From: Lachnospiraceae bacterium
GTDB lineage: Bacteria > Bacillota > Clostridia > Lachnospirales > Lachnospiraceae
Direction of reading: 5' to 3'
Length of the DNA: 62,491 bases
NCBI GenBank assembly: GCA_017469945.1
Contig: JAFUFI010000011.1
Coordinates: forward strand, 1-62,491
Of the stretch, positions 35,499 through 44,050 are shown one piece after another. A model generated the notes under the pieces. The model was not told the DNA's origin. It made no database searches and saw only the letters and a program-made list of their open reading frames with translations. How positions within the stretch are numbered: position 1 is the stretch's first letter; every line of letters starts with the position of its first letter. Both the position numbers and the translations under genes were made by a program.

Positions 35499-36212
35499 CT
35501 AAATGCCGTCAAAATCTGTGCTTTTGTCTGTATTTGTTTCAGCTTCGGTTAATCCATCGCTGCCATCTTTTTCTATGGCGTCACGCTGCTTTTTCTCAAA
35601 AGTCTCAAAGGTTTTTCTGTAAAGAAATACACTTATGTAGGCCGGAAGCGATATTCCAAACACACCGTTCATCAAAATAAAGTTCGGAATATACATAGCT
35701 GCGATCCAAGGAGCAACATAAAGCGCGATTATAAGTATAGTCTTGGGGAAAGCGTAAAATGCCATAGCGTAGGCATTTTTAATCGCAAGCCGCGTGGTTG
35801 TTTCATACCTCGCAAGTACGGGAAATATGTAAACAAGCCCGAAAATGTAAATGACGGCAAATGCGATAATAAGCCACTTAAATGCCGCAGGGAAGGATAC
35901 GCCCTCCGAAAAAATATAAAGATCTATTCCCAGGAAAGCTCCCACCGCAAACATAATTATCCATGTCAATGTGGATGTTTTGAAATTTGAGGCAAAGTCC
36001 TTGAAGTAGTCTTTAATAACATATCCATCTTCATTCTTGCTCATACGGTATAGCTGATGGTTCATAGCTGTAAAAGCAGCCCCCGCCGTCACAACCGGAA
36101 TCGATATAACAATTGTAATAATATTAAGCAGCACCAGATTTATAACAAGCTCCATAGCTCGCATAAAAGGTCCGTCGACAGATAAGAATCCGCCACCATC
36201 TTCACGACTCAT
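35499..36212 (-). CDS. DUF624 (YesL family) membrane protein
   Basis: A 237-residue membrane protein with about five hydrophobic segments. The start [27 protein letters not shown] and [11 protein letters not shown] match the DUF624/YesL family. In Bacillus subtilis yesL opens the rhamnogalacturonan cluster, and family members are often next to LplA/B/C-type importers, as here. Its role is unknown. It is followed after 14 bases by the chemoreceptor gene, with which it forms an operon. The C-terminal 35 residues are charged and probably cytosolic. Confidence 0.85.
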   Translation of the reverse strand: MSREDGGGFLSVDGPFMRAMELVINLVLLNIITIVISIPVVTAGAAFTAMNHQLYRMSKNEDGYVIKDYFKDFASNFKTSTLTWIIMFAVGAFLGIDLYIFSEGVSFPAAFKWLIIAFAVIYIFGLVYIFPVLARYETTTRLAIKNAYAMAFYAFPKTILIIALYVAPWIAAMYIPNFILMNGVFGISLPAYISVFLYRKTFETFEKKQRDAIEKDGSDGLTEAETNTDKSTDFDGI

Positions 36213-36237
36213 GCTACAATCTTTTCCTTTCTTGTGG

Positions 36238-36243
36238 TATGAT
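36238..36243 (+). promoter_or_regulatory. Extended -10 promoter of the 207-residue protein gene
   Basis: TATGAT preceded by TGG, 33 bases before the start codon. The arrangement resembles the extended -10 at 1811. Confidence 0.5.
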
Positions 36244-36275
36244 ATAAAAACAAGTAAACAAAACGAGGTATTAAT

Positions 36276-36899
36276 ATGACTAACCCCTTTAAAAGACCAT
36301 TTTCACCTACTGTGAAACTAATCTTCTTTTCAGTACTTTTAGGTCTGTCTCTTATTGCTTACGTAATAGTAAACAACAAGATTGAAAACGGTAAGATGGC
36401 CGAGCCTGTCTCTGAGTTTGTCGATCTTAGCTGTTGCGACCTTACGGAACTTGAAGGCGATAAAATCTCCCTAACGGTACCCGGCGAATATGCCGCAAAC
36501 GCAACCGAAGAAAGTCTTGCTAAGACAGCTTCCGACCTCGGTTACGAATCCATTACATTAAACGATAACGGATCCGTTACGTATGTGATGACAAAAGACC
36601 AGCACAGAGAAATGCTCGATAATCTGAAATCAGGCATTAACCAAACCTTCGATAAGATGATCGGTTCTGCCGATTACAACAAAATAACATCAATCGAAGC
36701 AAATGATGATTTTACTTACATAAAAGTAAATTTAAGCTCAAAAAATGCGGATTATAAGAATTCAATGTCTATGATTCAGTTTAAGACATATTTCCTTCTT
36801 TATAATGCATTTAACGGGACTCCGGACGCAAAGCTTACCGTTGAATACTTCAACAAAGACGGAGAACTCGTACTGAAAATGGGATCTGACGATCTCTAA
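36276..36899 (+). CDS. Single-pass membrane protein of unknown function
   Basis: A 207-residue protein I do not recognise. Residues 13-33 (VKLIFFSVLLGLSLIAYVIV) form one membrane segment after a short basic N-terminus, so residues 35-207 should lie outside the membrane. That part is soluble, mixed alpha/beta, with the duplicated-looking phrases ISLTVPGEYAANATEESLAKTASDLG and ITLNDNGSVTYVMTKDQHREMLDNL. The gene is divergent from DUF624, has GAGG before the ATG and an extended -10 promoter, and ends at a hairpin shared with the ABC operon. It might be a lipid-free extracellular binding or stress protein; nothing in the sequence decides this. Confidence 0.7.
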   Translation: MTNPFKRPFSPTVKLIFFSVLLGLSLIAYVIVNNKIENGKMAEPVSEFVDLSCCDLTELEGDKISLTVPGEYAANATEESLAKTASDLGYESITLNDNGSVTYVMTKDQHREMLDNLKSGINQTFDKMIGSADYNKITSIEANDDFTYIKVNLSSKNADYKNSMSMIQFKTYFLLYNAFNGTPDAKLTVEYFNKDGELVLKMGSDDL

Positions 36900-36941
36900 G
36901 CATTTATTCTTTCAAATGATTTCTTCAAAAAAATATCTTCT

Positions 36942-36978
36942 AAAAAAACCCGGTTCGCAATTACAGTGAACCGGGTTT
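36942..36978 (-). terminator. Terminator of the LplB/LplC permease operon
   Basis: A perfect 11-bp stem (AAACCCGGTTC with GAACCGGGTTT) followed on the minus strand by seven T. It lies 33 bases after the permease stop. It can also end the convergent plus-strand gene. Confidence 0.85.
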
Positions 36979-37010
36979 AACTTTGTCAAATCAATTTCTA
37001 AAGTACCTGA

Positions 37011-37877
37011 TTATTCCTTAACAGCTCCGATATTAACACCCTTAACAAAATACTTCTGTAAGAAAGGATAAAGAAGCATAAAAGGAAGGATGGCCGCTAT
37101 AATTCCCGCATTAAACAGAGTCGTTTGCGAGACATTATATTGCGTAACCGGAGTATCTCCGTCCATGATCATTGTTCGTAGCTTATACTGGAAGTTTACG
37201 TTCTCAGATTTATTGATGTAAATCTGTACTGTTGAATAGTCATTCCAGATACTAACCGCAAACATAAGGCCGATTGAAGCAAGAGCAGCCTTTGAAAGAG
37301 GAAGAACTATACGGAAGAAAATACCCATCGGTGAGCATCCGTCAATTCTCGCCGCCTCGTAAAGTGAAGCGGGAACTCCTTCGAAGAAGTTTCTCATAAG
37401 TACAAGGTTATAAACATTGATACCGTGTTTAACAACCAGGATCCACCATGTACCTACAAGACCAAGCTGCTTCATAACAAGGTACTCGGGAATCATACCA
37501 CCGGAGAAGATCATAGTAAAAAGGAGGTAGTATGCAAAAACATTTCTTCCGGGCATATCAAACTGAATAAGGACATATCCGCCTAAAGTGGATAAGAGCA
37601 GTCCGAAGAAAGTTCCGAGTATTGTAGTTATAAGCGATATAAAGAAAGGTCTTATAAGTCTTGATGTCTTGATAATCGTCAGATAGCCTTCCAGTGTAGG
37701 ATCGTGGGGCCATAATCTGAACTGGTAAACTCCGTATCTGTTTAAGGAGTCGACAAGTACCTTCCACATAGGGATGATGATCATAAGTCCGATGATAACA
37801 AAAATAATATAGTTGATAACATCAAACGCGCGAACCTTTTTCTTTTTAGGGGGCGCTACGATTTTTTCTTTAGCCAT
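37011..37877 (-). CDS. Sugar ABC transporter permease (LplC/YesQ type)
   Basis: A 288-residue permease with six likely membrane segments and the docking loop EAARIDGCSPMGIFFRIVLPLSK near residue 190. The N-terminal basic tail (PPKKKKVRAFDV) and the ending LPFMLLYPFLQKYFVKGVNIGAVKE are characteristic of the LplC/YtcP group, which imports oligogalacturonides or rhamnogalacturonan fragments in bacilli. It follows the LplB-type gene by 17 bases, with GGAGGAG before its start. No ATPase gene accompanies the pair, so it probably uses a shared ATPase such as the one at 9489-10580. Confidence 0.93.
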   Translation of the reverse strand: MAKEKIVAPPKKKKVRAFDVINYIIFVIIGLMIIIPMWKVLVDSLNRYGVYQFRLWPHDPTLEGYLTIIKTSRLIRPFFISLITTILGTFFGLLLSTLGGYVLIQFDMPGRNVFAYYLLFTMIFSGGMIPEYLVMKQLGLVGTWWILVVKHGINVYNLVLMRNFFEGVPASLYEAARIDGCSPMGIFFRIVLPLSKAALASIGLMFAVSIWNDYSTVQIYINKSENVNFQYKLRTMIMDGDTPVTQYNVSQTTLFNAGIIAAILPFMLLYPFLQKYFVKGVNIGAVKE

Positions 37878-37894
37878 TTCAATCTCCTCCCTTC

Positions 37895-38875
37895 CTAAAT
37901 AATTCCACGTCCGCGGGTCTTCTTACTTGCCCAGTTACATACAAGAACAAGTACGCATCCCACCAGTGACTTAAACAATCCGACTGCAGTAGAGAAACCG
38001 TAATCGGGGTTCATGGTAGCGAAGGTCTGACGATAGATGTAAGTAGAGATAACATCGGATACGTCATATACGGCAGTATTGTAAAGAACGAATACTGACT
38101 CGAAAAGGTTCATAACCTTAGCAAGGTTAAGGATAAGAACCGTTATAATCGTATTTGCAAGAGCAGGCACTGTAACGTACCAGATCTTCTGTCCTCTGGA
38201 AGCTCCGTCAATATCGGCAGCTTCGTAGAGCTCAGGATTAATACCGGAAAGCGTAGCCAGGAAGATGATTGTTCCCCAACCTGTTTCCTTCCAGATATTG
38301 ATCAGATAATATATAGGTTTCCACCAAACACTTGACGCAAGGAAGTAAACATACTCTCCGTGTTTAAGTACACCCGTTGACTGCAGGATTCCGTTAACGA
38401 GTCCTGTGCTTGAAGGTGATAAGAACAGTGAAAAGATGGAAGCTACAACTGCCCATGACATAAAGTGAGGCAGGTAAATAACAGTCTGCAAGGCTTTCTT
38501 TGCGTGTATGTTCTGCATCTCGTTAAGGAAGATTGAAACTATAACGGATGCAAATGTTGTAATAAGCAGCTTAACAACACTCAGCTCAATTGTATTTTTG
38601 AAAGCTGTCCAGAAAGCAGGCGCCTTAATAGGATTAAGGAACATAGTCTGGAAGTGCTGTAAACCGACCCATGTCATAGCACCTCTGCCGGAAGCTTTAT
38701 ATTCAAAGAACGAAAAGCGAATTCCCAGCATAGGCCAGTAATACATAATAAGAACAAATGCGAATACAGGCAAGAACATAAAGTAGAATCCTCTGTTCTG
38801 CCAAATTCTCAGGGACAACGGCTTTTGTCTGACGGGGTCCCCGGTGGATGTAAAGCGAATCTCTTTTTTGCTCAT
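37895..38875 (-). CDS. Sugar ABC transporter permease (LplB/YteP type)
   Basis: A 326-residue permease with six likely membrane segments. The start FYFMFLPVFAFVLIMYYWPMLGIRFSF (from about residue 28) and the docking loop EAADIDGASRGQKIWYVTVPALANT are typical of the LplB/YteP family. I start at the ATG ending at 38875, since AAAGGA lies nine bases upstream; an ATG three codons earlier abuts the ribosome binding site. It pairs with the LplC-type permease downstream and takes sugar from the lipoprotein encoded upstream. Confidence 0.92.
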   Translation of the reverse strand: MSKKEIRFTSTGDPVRQKPLSLRIWQNRGFYFMFLPVFAFVLIMYYWPMLGIRFSFFEYKASGRGAMTWVGLQHFQTMFLNPIKAPAFWTAFKNTIELSVVKLLITTFASVIVSIFLNEMQNIHAKKALQTVIYLPHFMSWAVVASIFSLFLSPSSTGLVNGILQSTGVLKHGEYVYFLASSVWWKPIYYLINIWKETGWGTIIFLATLSGINPELYEAADIDGASRGQKIWYVTVPALANTIITVLILNLAKVMNLFESVFVLYNTAVYDVSDVISTYIYRQTFATMNPDYGFSTAVGLFKSLVGCVLVLVCNWASKKTRGRGII

Positions 38876-38940
38876 ACCATCCATTCCTTTCTCATAATCT
38901 TGACTATATTGATTAACAGGTAAAATGAAAGAAACTTTAG

Positions 38941-38974
38941 AAAAAAGCGCCCTGCCGAAAGATCCCGACAGGGC
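38941..38974 (-). terminator. Intra-operon terminator between binding protein and permeases
   Basis: On the minus strand an 11-bp stem starting GCCCTGTCG (with wobble pairs) is followed after two bases by six T. It lies between the binding-protein gene and its permeases. Partial read-through would give more binding protein than permease. Confidence 0.75.
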
Positions 38975-39032
38975 AGCTTCTTTTAATCATTTTACACTAT
39001 TTTAAGGTTCTATAGCAACCTTTTTGTTTAAA

Positions 39033-40700
39033 TTACTGTGCGTTGAGCTCAGCAAGAGCCTGATCGATGATAGCGCCTACAGCTGTCTTGTATCCTTCCA
39101 TAGCTGCATCTACGTCGCCGTTCTGAGTAACTACAGAAGCGATAACTGCATTCTTAGCGTCAGCGATATCTGCTGCATAGTCGGTAAGGGTCTGGCAAGA
39201 TGCACCTGCGGGAGCATCTACACAGTTAGCGGTGAAGAACTTGTTACCCTGAGTAGCAAGGTCGGTTCCCTTAGCTGCTGCTGCGGGAGTATCATCGTTA
39301 AGATGTGCTACTACAAGAGCGGGATCGATAAGGTTCTTCTTCCAGAGAGAGTTAGGATCGTTGGGAGCCTGCTTAAGGTGGAACTCACCTTCAGCGTAAG
39401 AGTAAGCCTTCTCCTTGTCGGTTCCTGCGTTAAGTACGAACTCTTCTGCCTTTGTTGACCAGTGAACATCCTCAGCACCATAGGTCCAAAGAGTCTGAAC
39501 TGTACCACCGTCAAGCATGGTCTCGATGAATGCCTTGAAGATTGCGTTCTCACGAGCGTCGTTTCCGTCACCGTCATCAAGAATTACCCATACAGGAGCT
39601 TCTCTGTTGAGGTATCCGCCCCAAGTATCTACGGTCTCCTTGATAGGAGCGAGCATAACAAGGTCAGTATCAACTTCGTTCTTGATAAGGTTGTCGGTAA
39701 GAGTCTGATACCAGGTACCTGCCCAGTAAGTAAATGCTCCTGATGAACCGGTCTGGTCATTGGAGAAGAACTTCTCACGAGCGATCTTGGTAGAAGCGGT
39801 AAGAGTCTCGGGATCGATGAGCTTCTTGTTATATGCATCCTGCATTCTAAGAAGAGCATCCTTCATTTCCTGAGTCTGGAATCCGTCGTACCAAACACCG
39901 TTCTCATCCTGAAGGATTGCAGGATAAGCGCCCTGATAGAACTCTGACATGTAGTTGATGTAAGGAGCTTCGTCCATCTTACCGAAGCCTGCAGCGATAA
40001 CACCATAGGTATCACCGTCTACACCGTTGCCATCGGGATCGCCGGTAGCAAATGCGGTAAGAAGATTGATGTAATCATCATAGGTCTTAATAGTTGAAAG
40101 ATCGATGCCTACTGCATCAGCCCAAGACTGCTTTACATAGGTAACGCATCCGTTTCCGTAGTAAGGAGCGAATCCGTAAAGAGCTCCGTCAGCGGTCTTC
40201 ATGTTCTGGTTGATGAGGGGCATATCCATACGGCTCTGGAACTCTGCGTTCTCATAAGCGTCAGCCATGTTCCAAAGAAGTCCGGTTGTCTGATACTGCT
40301 TATACATATCAGCGCTCATGATCATAACGTCGGGAAGATCTCCGCCTAAAAGGATACGTCCTACAGCATCCTTGTATCCTGAGTGATCCTGCTGATCGAT
40401 AACGAGGTCAACAGCATATCCCATCTTCTCGGATACTGCCTTCTCCCACTGCTCTTCGAATGCATCCTGACGGTTGTCTTCGTTAGCAGTAAGAGTTCCG
40501 TCAACTACCATTCTGAGAGTTGAAAGCTGATAAGCTTCTTCCTCCTCGGCAGCAGCGGTGTTATCTGTAGTGTTGGTGGTTTCTGTAGTGCTTGTACCGT
40601 TATCGGTAGCTGCACCGTTGTCAGTTGTAGTATTTGCGCAGGCAGCGAGGCTGAGAGCCATAGCTGATGCAAGAACAACTGAAAGTACTTTCTTTTTCAT
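39033..40700 (-). CDS. Sugar ABC transporter substrate-binding lipoprotein (LplA type)
   Basis: A 555-residue lipoprotein. The signal peptide MKKKVLSVVLASAMALSLAAC ends in a lipobox and is nearly the same as that of the lipoprotein at 2856. A Thr/Asn/Glu-rich linker follows, then a large family-1 binding domain with TLRMVVDGTLTANEDNRQDAFEEQ (split over residues 53-76), LLGGDLPDVMIMSADMYKQY and YYGNGCVTYVKQSWADAVGI. It supplies the LplB/LplC permeases encoded downstream. In a pectin locus the likely ligand is an oligogalacturonide. AGGAGG is well placed; a cre box and promoter lie upstream. Confidence 0.93.
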   Translation of the reverse strand: MKKKVLSVVLASAMALSLAACANTTTDNGAATDNGTSTTETTNTTDNTAAAEEEEAYQLSTLRMVVDGTLTANEDNRQDAFEEQWEKAVSEKMGYAVDLVIDQQDHSGYKDAVGRILLGGDLPDVMIMSADMYKQYQTTGLLWNMADAYENAEFQSRMDMPLINQNMKTADGALYGFAPYYGNGCVTYVKQSWADAVGIDLSTIKTYDDYINLLTAFATGDPDGNGVDGDTYGVIAAGFGKMDEAPYINYMSEFYQGAYPAILQDENGVWYDGFQTQEMKDALLRMQDAYNKKLIDPETLTASTKIAREKFFSNDQTGSSGAFTYWAGTWYQTLTDNLIKNEVDTDLVMLAPIKETVDTWGGYLNREAPVWVILDDGDGNDARENAIFKAFIETMLDGGTVQTLWTYGAEDVHWSTKAEEFVLNAGTDKEKAYSYAEGEFHLKQAPNDPNSLWKKNLIDPALVVAHLNDDTPAAAAKGTDLATQGNKFFTANCVDAPAGASCQTLTDYAADIADAKNAVIASVVTQNGDVDAAMEGYKTAVGAIIDQALAELNAQ

Positions 40701-40728
40701 ACAATAATTCCTCCTTGTAAGTTGGCAA

Positions 40729-40742
40729 TGTAACCGCTTTCA
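40729..40742. promoter_or_regulatory. CcpA-type cre box upstream of the LplA-type gene
   Basis: On the minus strand TGAAAGCGGTTACA, a full match to the catabolite-responsive element consensus. It begins about 13 bases downstream of the -10 hexamer, so bound CcpA would block the polymerase. Confidence 0.65.
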
Positions 40743-40754
40743 CATTGCATTTTC

Positions 40755-40783
40755 ATACTAACAAAATTTGTCTGTTTTGTAAA
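40755..40783 (-). promoter_or_regulatory. Promoter of the LplA/B/C transporter operon
   Basis: Minus-strand TTTACA (40778-40783) and TAGTAT (40755-40760) with a 17-base spacer and a TG extension before the -10. Confidence 0.6.
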
Positions 40784-40975
40784 TATCTATTGTGAACATT
40801 TCCTATTTTTGTGTCTATTTTATATCTTTTTCATGTACTTTTTGTATATTATGACTAATGGATTTTTCTATTTTGTAAGTGTTTTCATTGAATTGTTTAC
40901 ACAATAGAAACATATTTGACATTTGCCTTTATTCCGCTAAAGCGTTATCATAGATAAAAGGCGTAACAATAATGA

Positions 40976-40990
40976 TGTAAGCATTTTACA
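40976..40990. promoter_or_regulatory. Loose TGTAA/TTACA palindrome
   Basis: TGTAAGCATTTTACA has the arms of the LacI-type operators in this window but a five-base centre instead of four. It lies 50 bases before the plus-strand gene at 41041. It may be a weaker site or a chance match. Confidence 0.35.
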
Positions 40991-41040
40991 TTTATTTTTC
41001 TAATTGTTTATAAAATAAGAATAATTTAATAGGTAAAAAT

Positions 41041-41778
41041 ATGAGAATCGAACTTGAAACCGAACAGAAAAATGATGACAACTACCTCTCTCCCGCCACC
41101 GTTTTGACCGAGGAAGGTGAAAGGGTTATAAACCCTACAAAAGGTATGACTCCGAAGCAGAAGCTTTCATACTTCGCAACTTACTATCTGCCAAAAATCG
41201 CCTTCGGACTTGTTATGGCAGCTATAGCCTTCGGCTTTGCGGCACTTACGATTTTCAAACATGAACCCGAAGTAAACATCATATTTGTCAATCATCATAT
41301 GACCGACACTTCTCTTGTTGCTGAAACCTTATATCCTTATCTGGAAGAAATTGGGATAAAAAAGCAAAGCAGGGAAATCAACATAAACGCCGCCTGCAAT
41401 ATAAACCTTACCGACTTCGGAACCTACGAATCTAAAAATACATTCGACGCCTTGATTGCTTCAAGGGATTATTCTCTTTTATTCATCGATGAGGAGAACT
41501 TTAAACTTTGCGCGGATGCCACTTACTTCAGATACCTTAATGAATTTCTTACGGATGACGCAATCTCCTCCTACGGAGAAGAAAACATTCTGACCGGGTA
41601 TGATGATCTTACAGGCGAAAGATATGTCTGCGGCCTTAAACTAAACCGTGAAAACTGTCCCTGGCTTAAAGAGACTAATTATGAAACTGTTTGCGTAGGA
41701 ATACTGTTCAGTGACGTTGAAAATGACAAAATAAAACCGCTTCTGCAGTATATCCTAAACTACAGAAGCGGCGAGTAA
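41041..41778 (+). CDS. Single-pass membrane protein of unknown function
   Basis: A 245-residue protein with one membrane segment (FGLVMAAIAFGFAALTIF, about residues 56-73). A juxtamembrane stretch TPKQKLSYFATYYLPKIA precedes it, like a widespread uncharacterised Firmicutes membrane family. The N-terminal 50 residues would be cytosolic and residues 75-245 outside. No catalytic motif is evident. AGG lies seven bases before the ATG. Its last codons contain the arms of a minus-strand terminator for the convergent chemoreceptor gene. Placement beside the LplA-type operon is the only hint to its role. Confidence 0.7.
   Translation: MRIELETEQKNDDNYLSPATVLTEEGERVINPTKGMTPKQKLSYFATYYLPKIAFGLVMAAIAFGFAALTIFKHEPEVNIIFVNHHMTDTSLVAETLYPYLEEIGIKKQSREININAACNINLTDFGTYESKNTFDALIASRDYSLLFIDEENFKLCADATYFRYLNEFLTDDAISSYGEENILTGYDDLTGERYVCGLKLNRENCPWLKETNYETVCVGILFSDVENDKIKPLLQYILNYRSGE
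41733..41771 (-). terminator. Terminator of the CZB chemoreceptor gene, inside the convergent gene
   Basis: A perfect 9-bp stem (CCGCTTCTG with CAGAAGCGG) followed on the minus strand by TTTTATTTT. It lies within the last 15 codons of the 41041 gene, 43 bases beyond the chemoreceptor stop. Confidence 0.65.
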
Positions 41779-41813
41779 ATCCGCTCAGCCGGTCAAAGCC
41801 CGCTTTTGCTTCT

Positions 41814-43217
41814 TTATACTTTTCTAGTTGTGTCGGTTACTTCTTTGTAGCCGGCACTTTTTGCTGTCTGTTTTAAGCTTTCCAAAGCCGCAAAGAGTTC
41901 CTCATATGTCTTGTAGATTTTTTCAAAATGCTCTATTGCAAGATTTCTGTTACCCTCAGCGGAAGCATTAAAACAGTTAACGGCGTGCCTGTGAAGCTCC
42001 TCATGAAGCGAATGTGCTTTTTTAAATGCTGCGCTTTCAACGATTGCCTTATCCGTCTGAGCCGCAAACCATTTTCCAAGCTTACATCCTTTGGGATTAT
42101 TTACCTGCTCGATCTTAAGGTGCTCGTATCCGATAAGATTGTTATACTGGCGCCAGGTAAAAATCAGGTGGTCAACTTCAAATACCGTGATCCAGTCAAG
42201 ATATGAAAGATCGGATTTGCTTCTGGCCATATCACTTCTAACGGTATCAACATTTCTTGATATCTTATAGAGATGCTCTCCAGTCTTAAAACATTCGTCA
42301 TTAAGCTCTTCAAATCCTCCGGCAACGGTATTTCCCAGGGCGATAAACTCTTCGGTAAGTGCGGACTGAGTATTTATCTCGTCAAATATCTTTTCTATAC
42401 TTTCATCCATATCCGCAACATAATCTCCCATCTTTTCAAGGCCGCGTACAGATGATGTAACCATCTCGTTGCTGCTGTTGAGTCTTGCGGTTGTTTCATG
42501 AATATACTGTGCAAGGTCTTCGATATTCTTCAAAAGCTCATCCACATATTTAACAACCGAGTCCGCACAGGCGGTGGTACTCTTTGAAAGCTCACCGACC
42601 TGATCCGCTACGATAGCAAAGCCTCTTCCGGCCTCCCCTGCTCTTGCCGCCTCAATTGAAGCGTTAAGTGCAAGAAGTGAGGATCTGCCCGAAAGTCCCT
42701 TGATCTGGTCTATTATCTTTGTGATATTCTCCGCATCCTCTTTGAATTCAAGGATGCGCTCGTTTACATTTTCAACTTCTTTAACCGATTCTGTGATAGC
42801 ATCGGTACTCTGTCTCATTTCCTCGGAACTGTCTTTAACGTTTTTAAGTACATCCCTTGAATGGTTCTGTATTTCCTGTGCCGCGTACTGGACATTGGTT
42901 ATTGATTTTCCGAGTTCATTTCCTGATTCATGTATGGAACCGACTATTTCCGCCTGTTCATTAACCTTTTCCATCATGTTTTTAACAACGGATGAATCGC
43001 CGATCTTTGTCATAGCCTCGTTCATCCGCATAACAAAAACGTTATTGGATTTTTTAATCCCTACGATCATGGAATTAATACGGTCTGCGAGGGACTTGTC
43101 TACAAAATCATCCTCTTTCGCAAAAGAATAATCTCCTCCCGCAATGCTCTCCATATATCCGATAAGCTTTTCCTTATCGGACTCATACCCCTTTAATACT
43201 GCCTTTTTTGAAACCAT
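41814..43217 (-). CDS. Soluble chemoreceptor with CZB zinc-binding domain
   Basis: A 467-residue cytosolic chemoreceptor without membrane segments. Residues 60-320 form the coiled-coil signalling domain with the tip [19 protein letters not shown] followed by [13 protein letters not shown]. Residues 335-460 match a chemoreceptor zinc-binding (CZB) domain: His350, Cys378 in GCKLGKWF, and His405/His409 in HEELH supply a 3His/1Cys site. CZB receptors sense zinc, oxidants or hypochlorite inside the cell. The nearest ribosome binding site, GAGAGG, is about 15 bases from the ATG, longer than usual. It is a single-gene unit. Confidence 0.9.
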   Translation of the reverse strand: MVSKKAVLKGYESDKEKLIGYMESIAGGDYSFAKEDDFVDKSLADRINSMIVGIKKSNNVFVMRMNEAMTKIGDSSVVKNMMEKVNEQAEIVGSIHESGNELGKSITNVQYAAQEIQNHSRDVLKNVKDSSEEMRQSTDAITESVKEVENVNERILEFKEDAENITKIIDQIKGLSGRSSLLALNASIEAARAGEAGRGFAIVADQVGELSKSTTACADSVVKYVDELLKNIEDLAQYIHETTARLNSSNEMVTSSVRGLEKMGDYVADMDESIEKIFDEINTQSALTEEFIALGNTVAGGFEELNDECFKTGEHLYKISRNVDTVRSDMARSKSDLSYLDWITVFEVDHLIFTWRQYNNLIGYEHLKIEQVNNPKGCKLGKWFAAQTDKAIVESAAFKKAHSLHEELHRHAVNCFNASAEGNRNLAIEHFEKIYKTYEELFAALESLKQTAKSAGYKEVTDTTRKV

Positions 43218-43289
43218 AAAAACTAAATAATTCCTCTCGATATAGTGTAATATTTTTAAGTACGATAAGAGTTTTTATACCCCTTAAAA

Positions 43290-43327
43290 TACAAAAATCA
43301 GGAAACACAAAAATGTGTTCCCTGATT
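43290..43327 (-). terminator. Terminator of the kduI-kduD-rpiB-like-eda operon
   Basis: A 14-bp stem with one mismatch (AATCAGGGAACACA on the minus strand) followed by TTTTTGTATTTT. It lies ten bases after the aldolase stop. Confidence 0.8.
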
Positions 43328-43336
43328 GCTATAGTT

Positions 43337-43975
43337 TTATCCGCGAACTTCTTTAACGATGTTTGCAGCCTCTCTTGTAAGCTCCTCGATCTTTGCAAAG
43401 TCGCCGGCCTTTATAAGGTCTCCCTTTACCATCCAGCTTCCGCCGCAGCAAAGGATTCTGTCGTAAGCGAGATAATCGCGTACATTGTTTGCGTTGATAC
43501 CGCCTGTAGGCATAAACTTAAGTCCGGTGTAAGGCGCAGCAACAGCCTTGATATACGAAAGTCCACCGTTGTTCTCAGCAGGGAAGAACTTAACAACATC
43601 AAGTCCAAAACTCATAGCCTGCTCCATCTCGGAAGGAGTAGCTGTTCCGGGTGCAACGGGATATCCCTTCTTGATGCAGTGCTCAACAACCTTGGGATTG
43701 AGTCCGGGAGATACGATAAACTTAGCTCCCGCAGCTACTGCTCTGTCAGCCTGCTCGGGAGTAAGAACTGTTCCTGCGCCCACAAGCATCTCGGGGAAAT
43801 TCTCGCTGATAATCTTAATTGACTCCTCAGCGGCTTCGGTTCTGAAAGTAACCTCAGCGCAGGGAAGTCCACCCTTTATAAGGGCCTCTGCAAGAGGCTT
43901 TGCGTCCTTTGCGTCATTGATGACTACAACGGGCACAATACCGATTTTCTGTAAATCTTCAAGTACTTTATTCAT
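43337..43975 (-). CDS. KDPG/KHG aldolase
   Basis: A 212-residue class I aldolase. The Schiff-base lysine lies in GLDVVKFFPAE (about residue 131), with the catalytic Glu in CAEVTFRTEAA and the phosphate-binding loop MPTGGINANN. It cleaves 2-keto-3-deoxy-6-phosphogluconate to pyruvate and glyceraldehyde 3-phosphate, the final step for all uronate routes here. It is the last gene of the kdu operon, with AGGAG before the start and a strong terminator after the stop. Confidence 0.95.
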   Translation of the reverse strand: MNKVLEDLQKIGIVPVVVINDAKDAKPLAEALIKGGLPCAEVTFRTEAAEESIKIISENFPEMLVGAGTVLTPEQADRAVAAGAKFIVSPGLNPKVVEHCIKKGYPVAPGTATPSEMEQAMSFGLDVVKFFPAENNGGLSYIKAVAAPYTGLKFMPTGGINANNVRDYLAYDRILCCGGSWMVKGDLIKAGDFAKIEELTREAANIVKEVRG

Positions 43976-44050
43976 GGTAATTCTCCTTATTTTTTAACTT
44001 ACAGCCGGGCGCCTAAACTGATTTCCACTCAAAGCTTTAAGTTAATATGA

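Larger units (their letters stand above)
40701..41040. other. Divergent regulatory region, 340 bases
   Basis: This AT-rich stretch between the binding-protein gene and the plus-strand membrane protein gene holds no gene I can support. It contains the cre box at 40729, the minus-strand promoter at 40755-40783 and the loose palindrome at 40976. A-tract-rich DNA from 40790 to 40920 shows no other clear motif. Confidence 0.6.
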
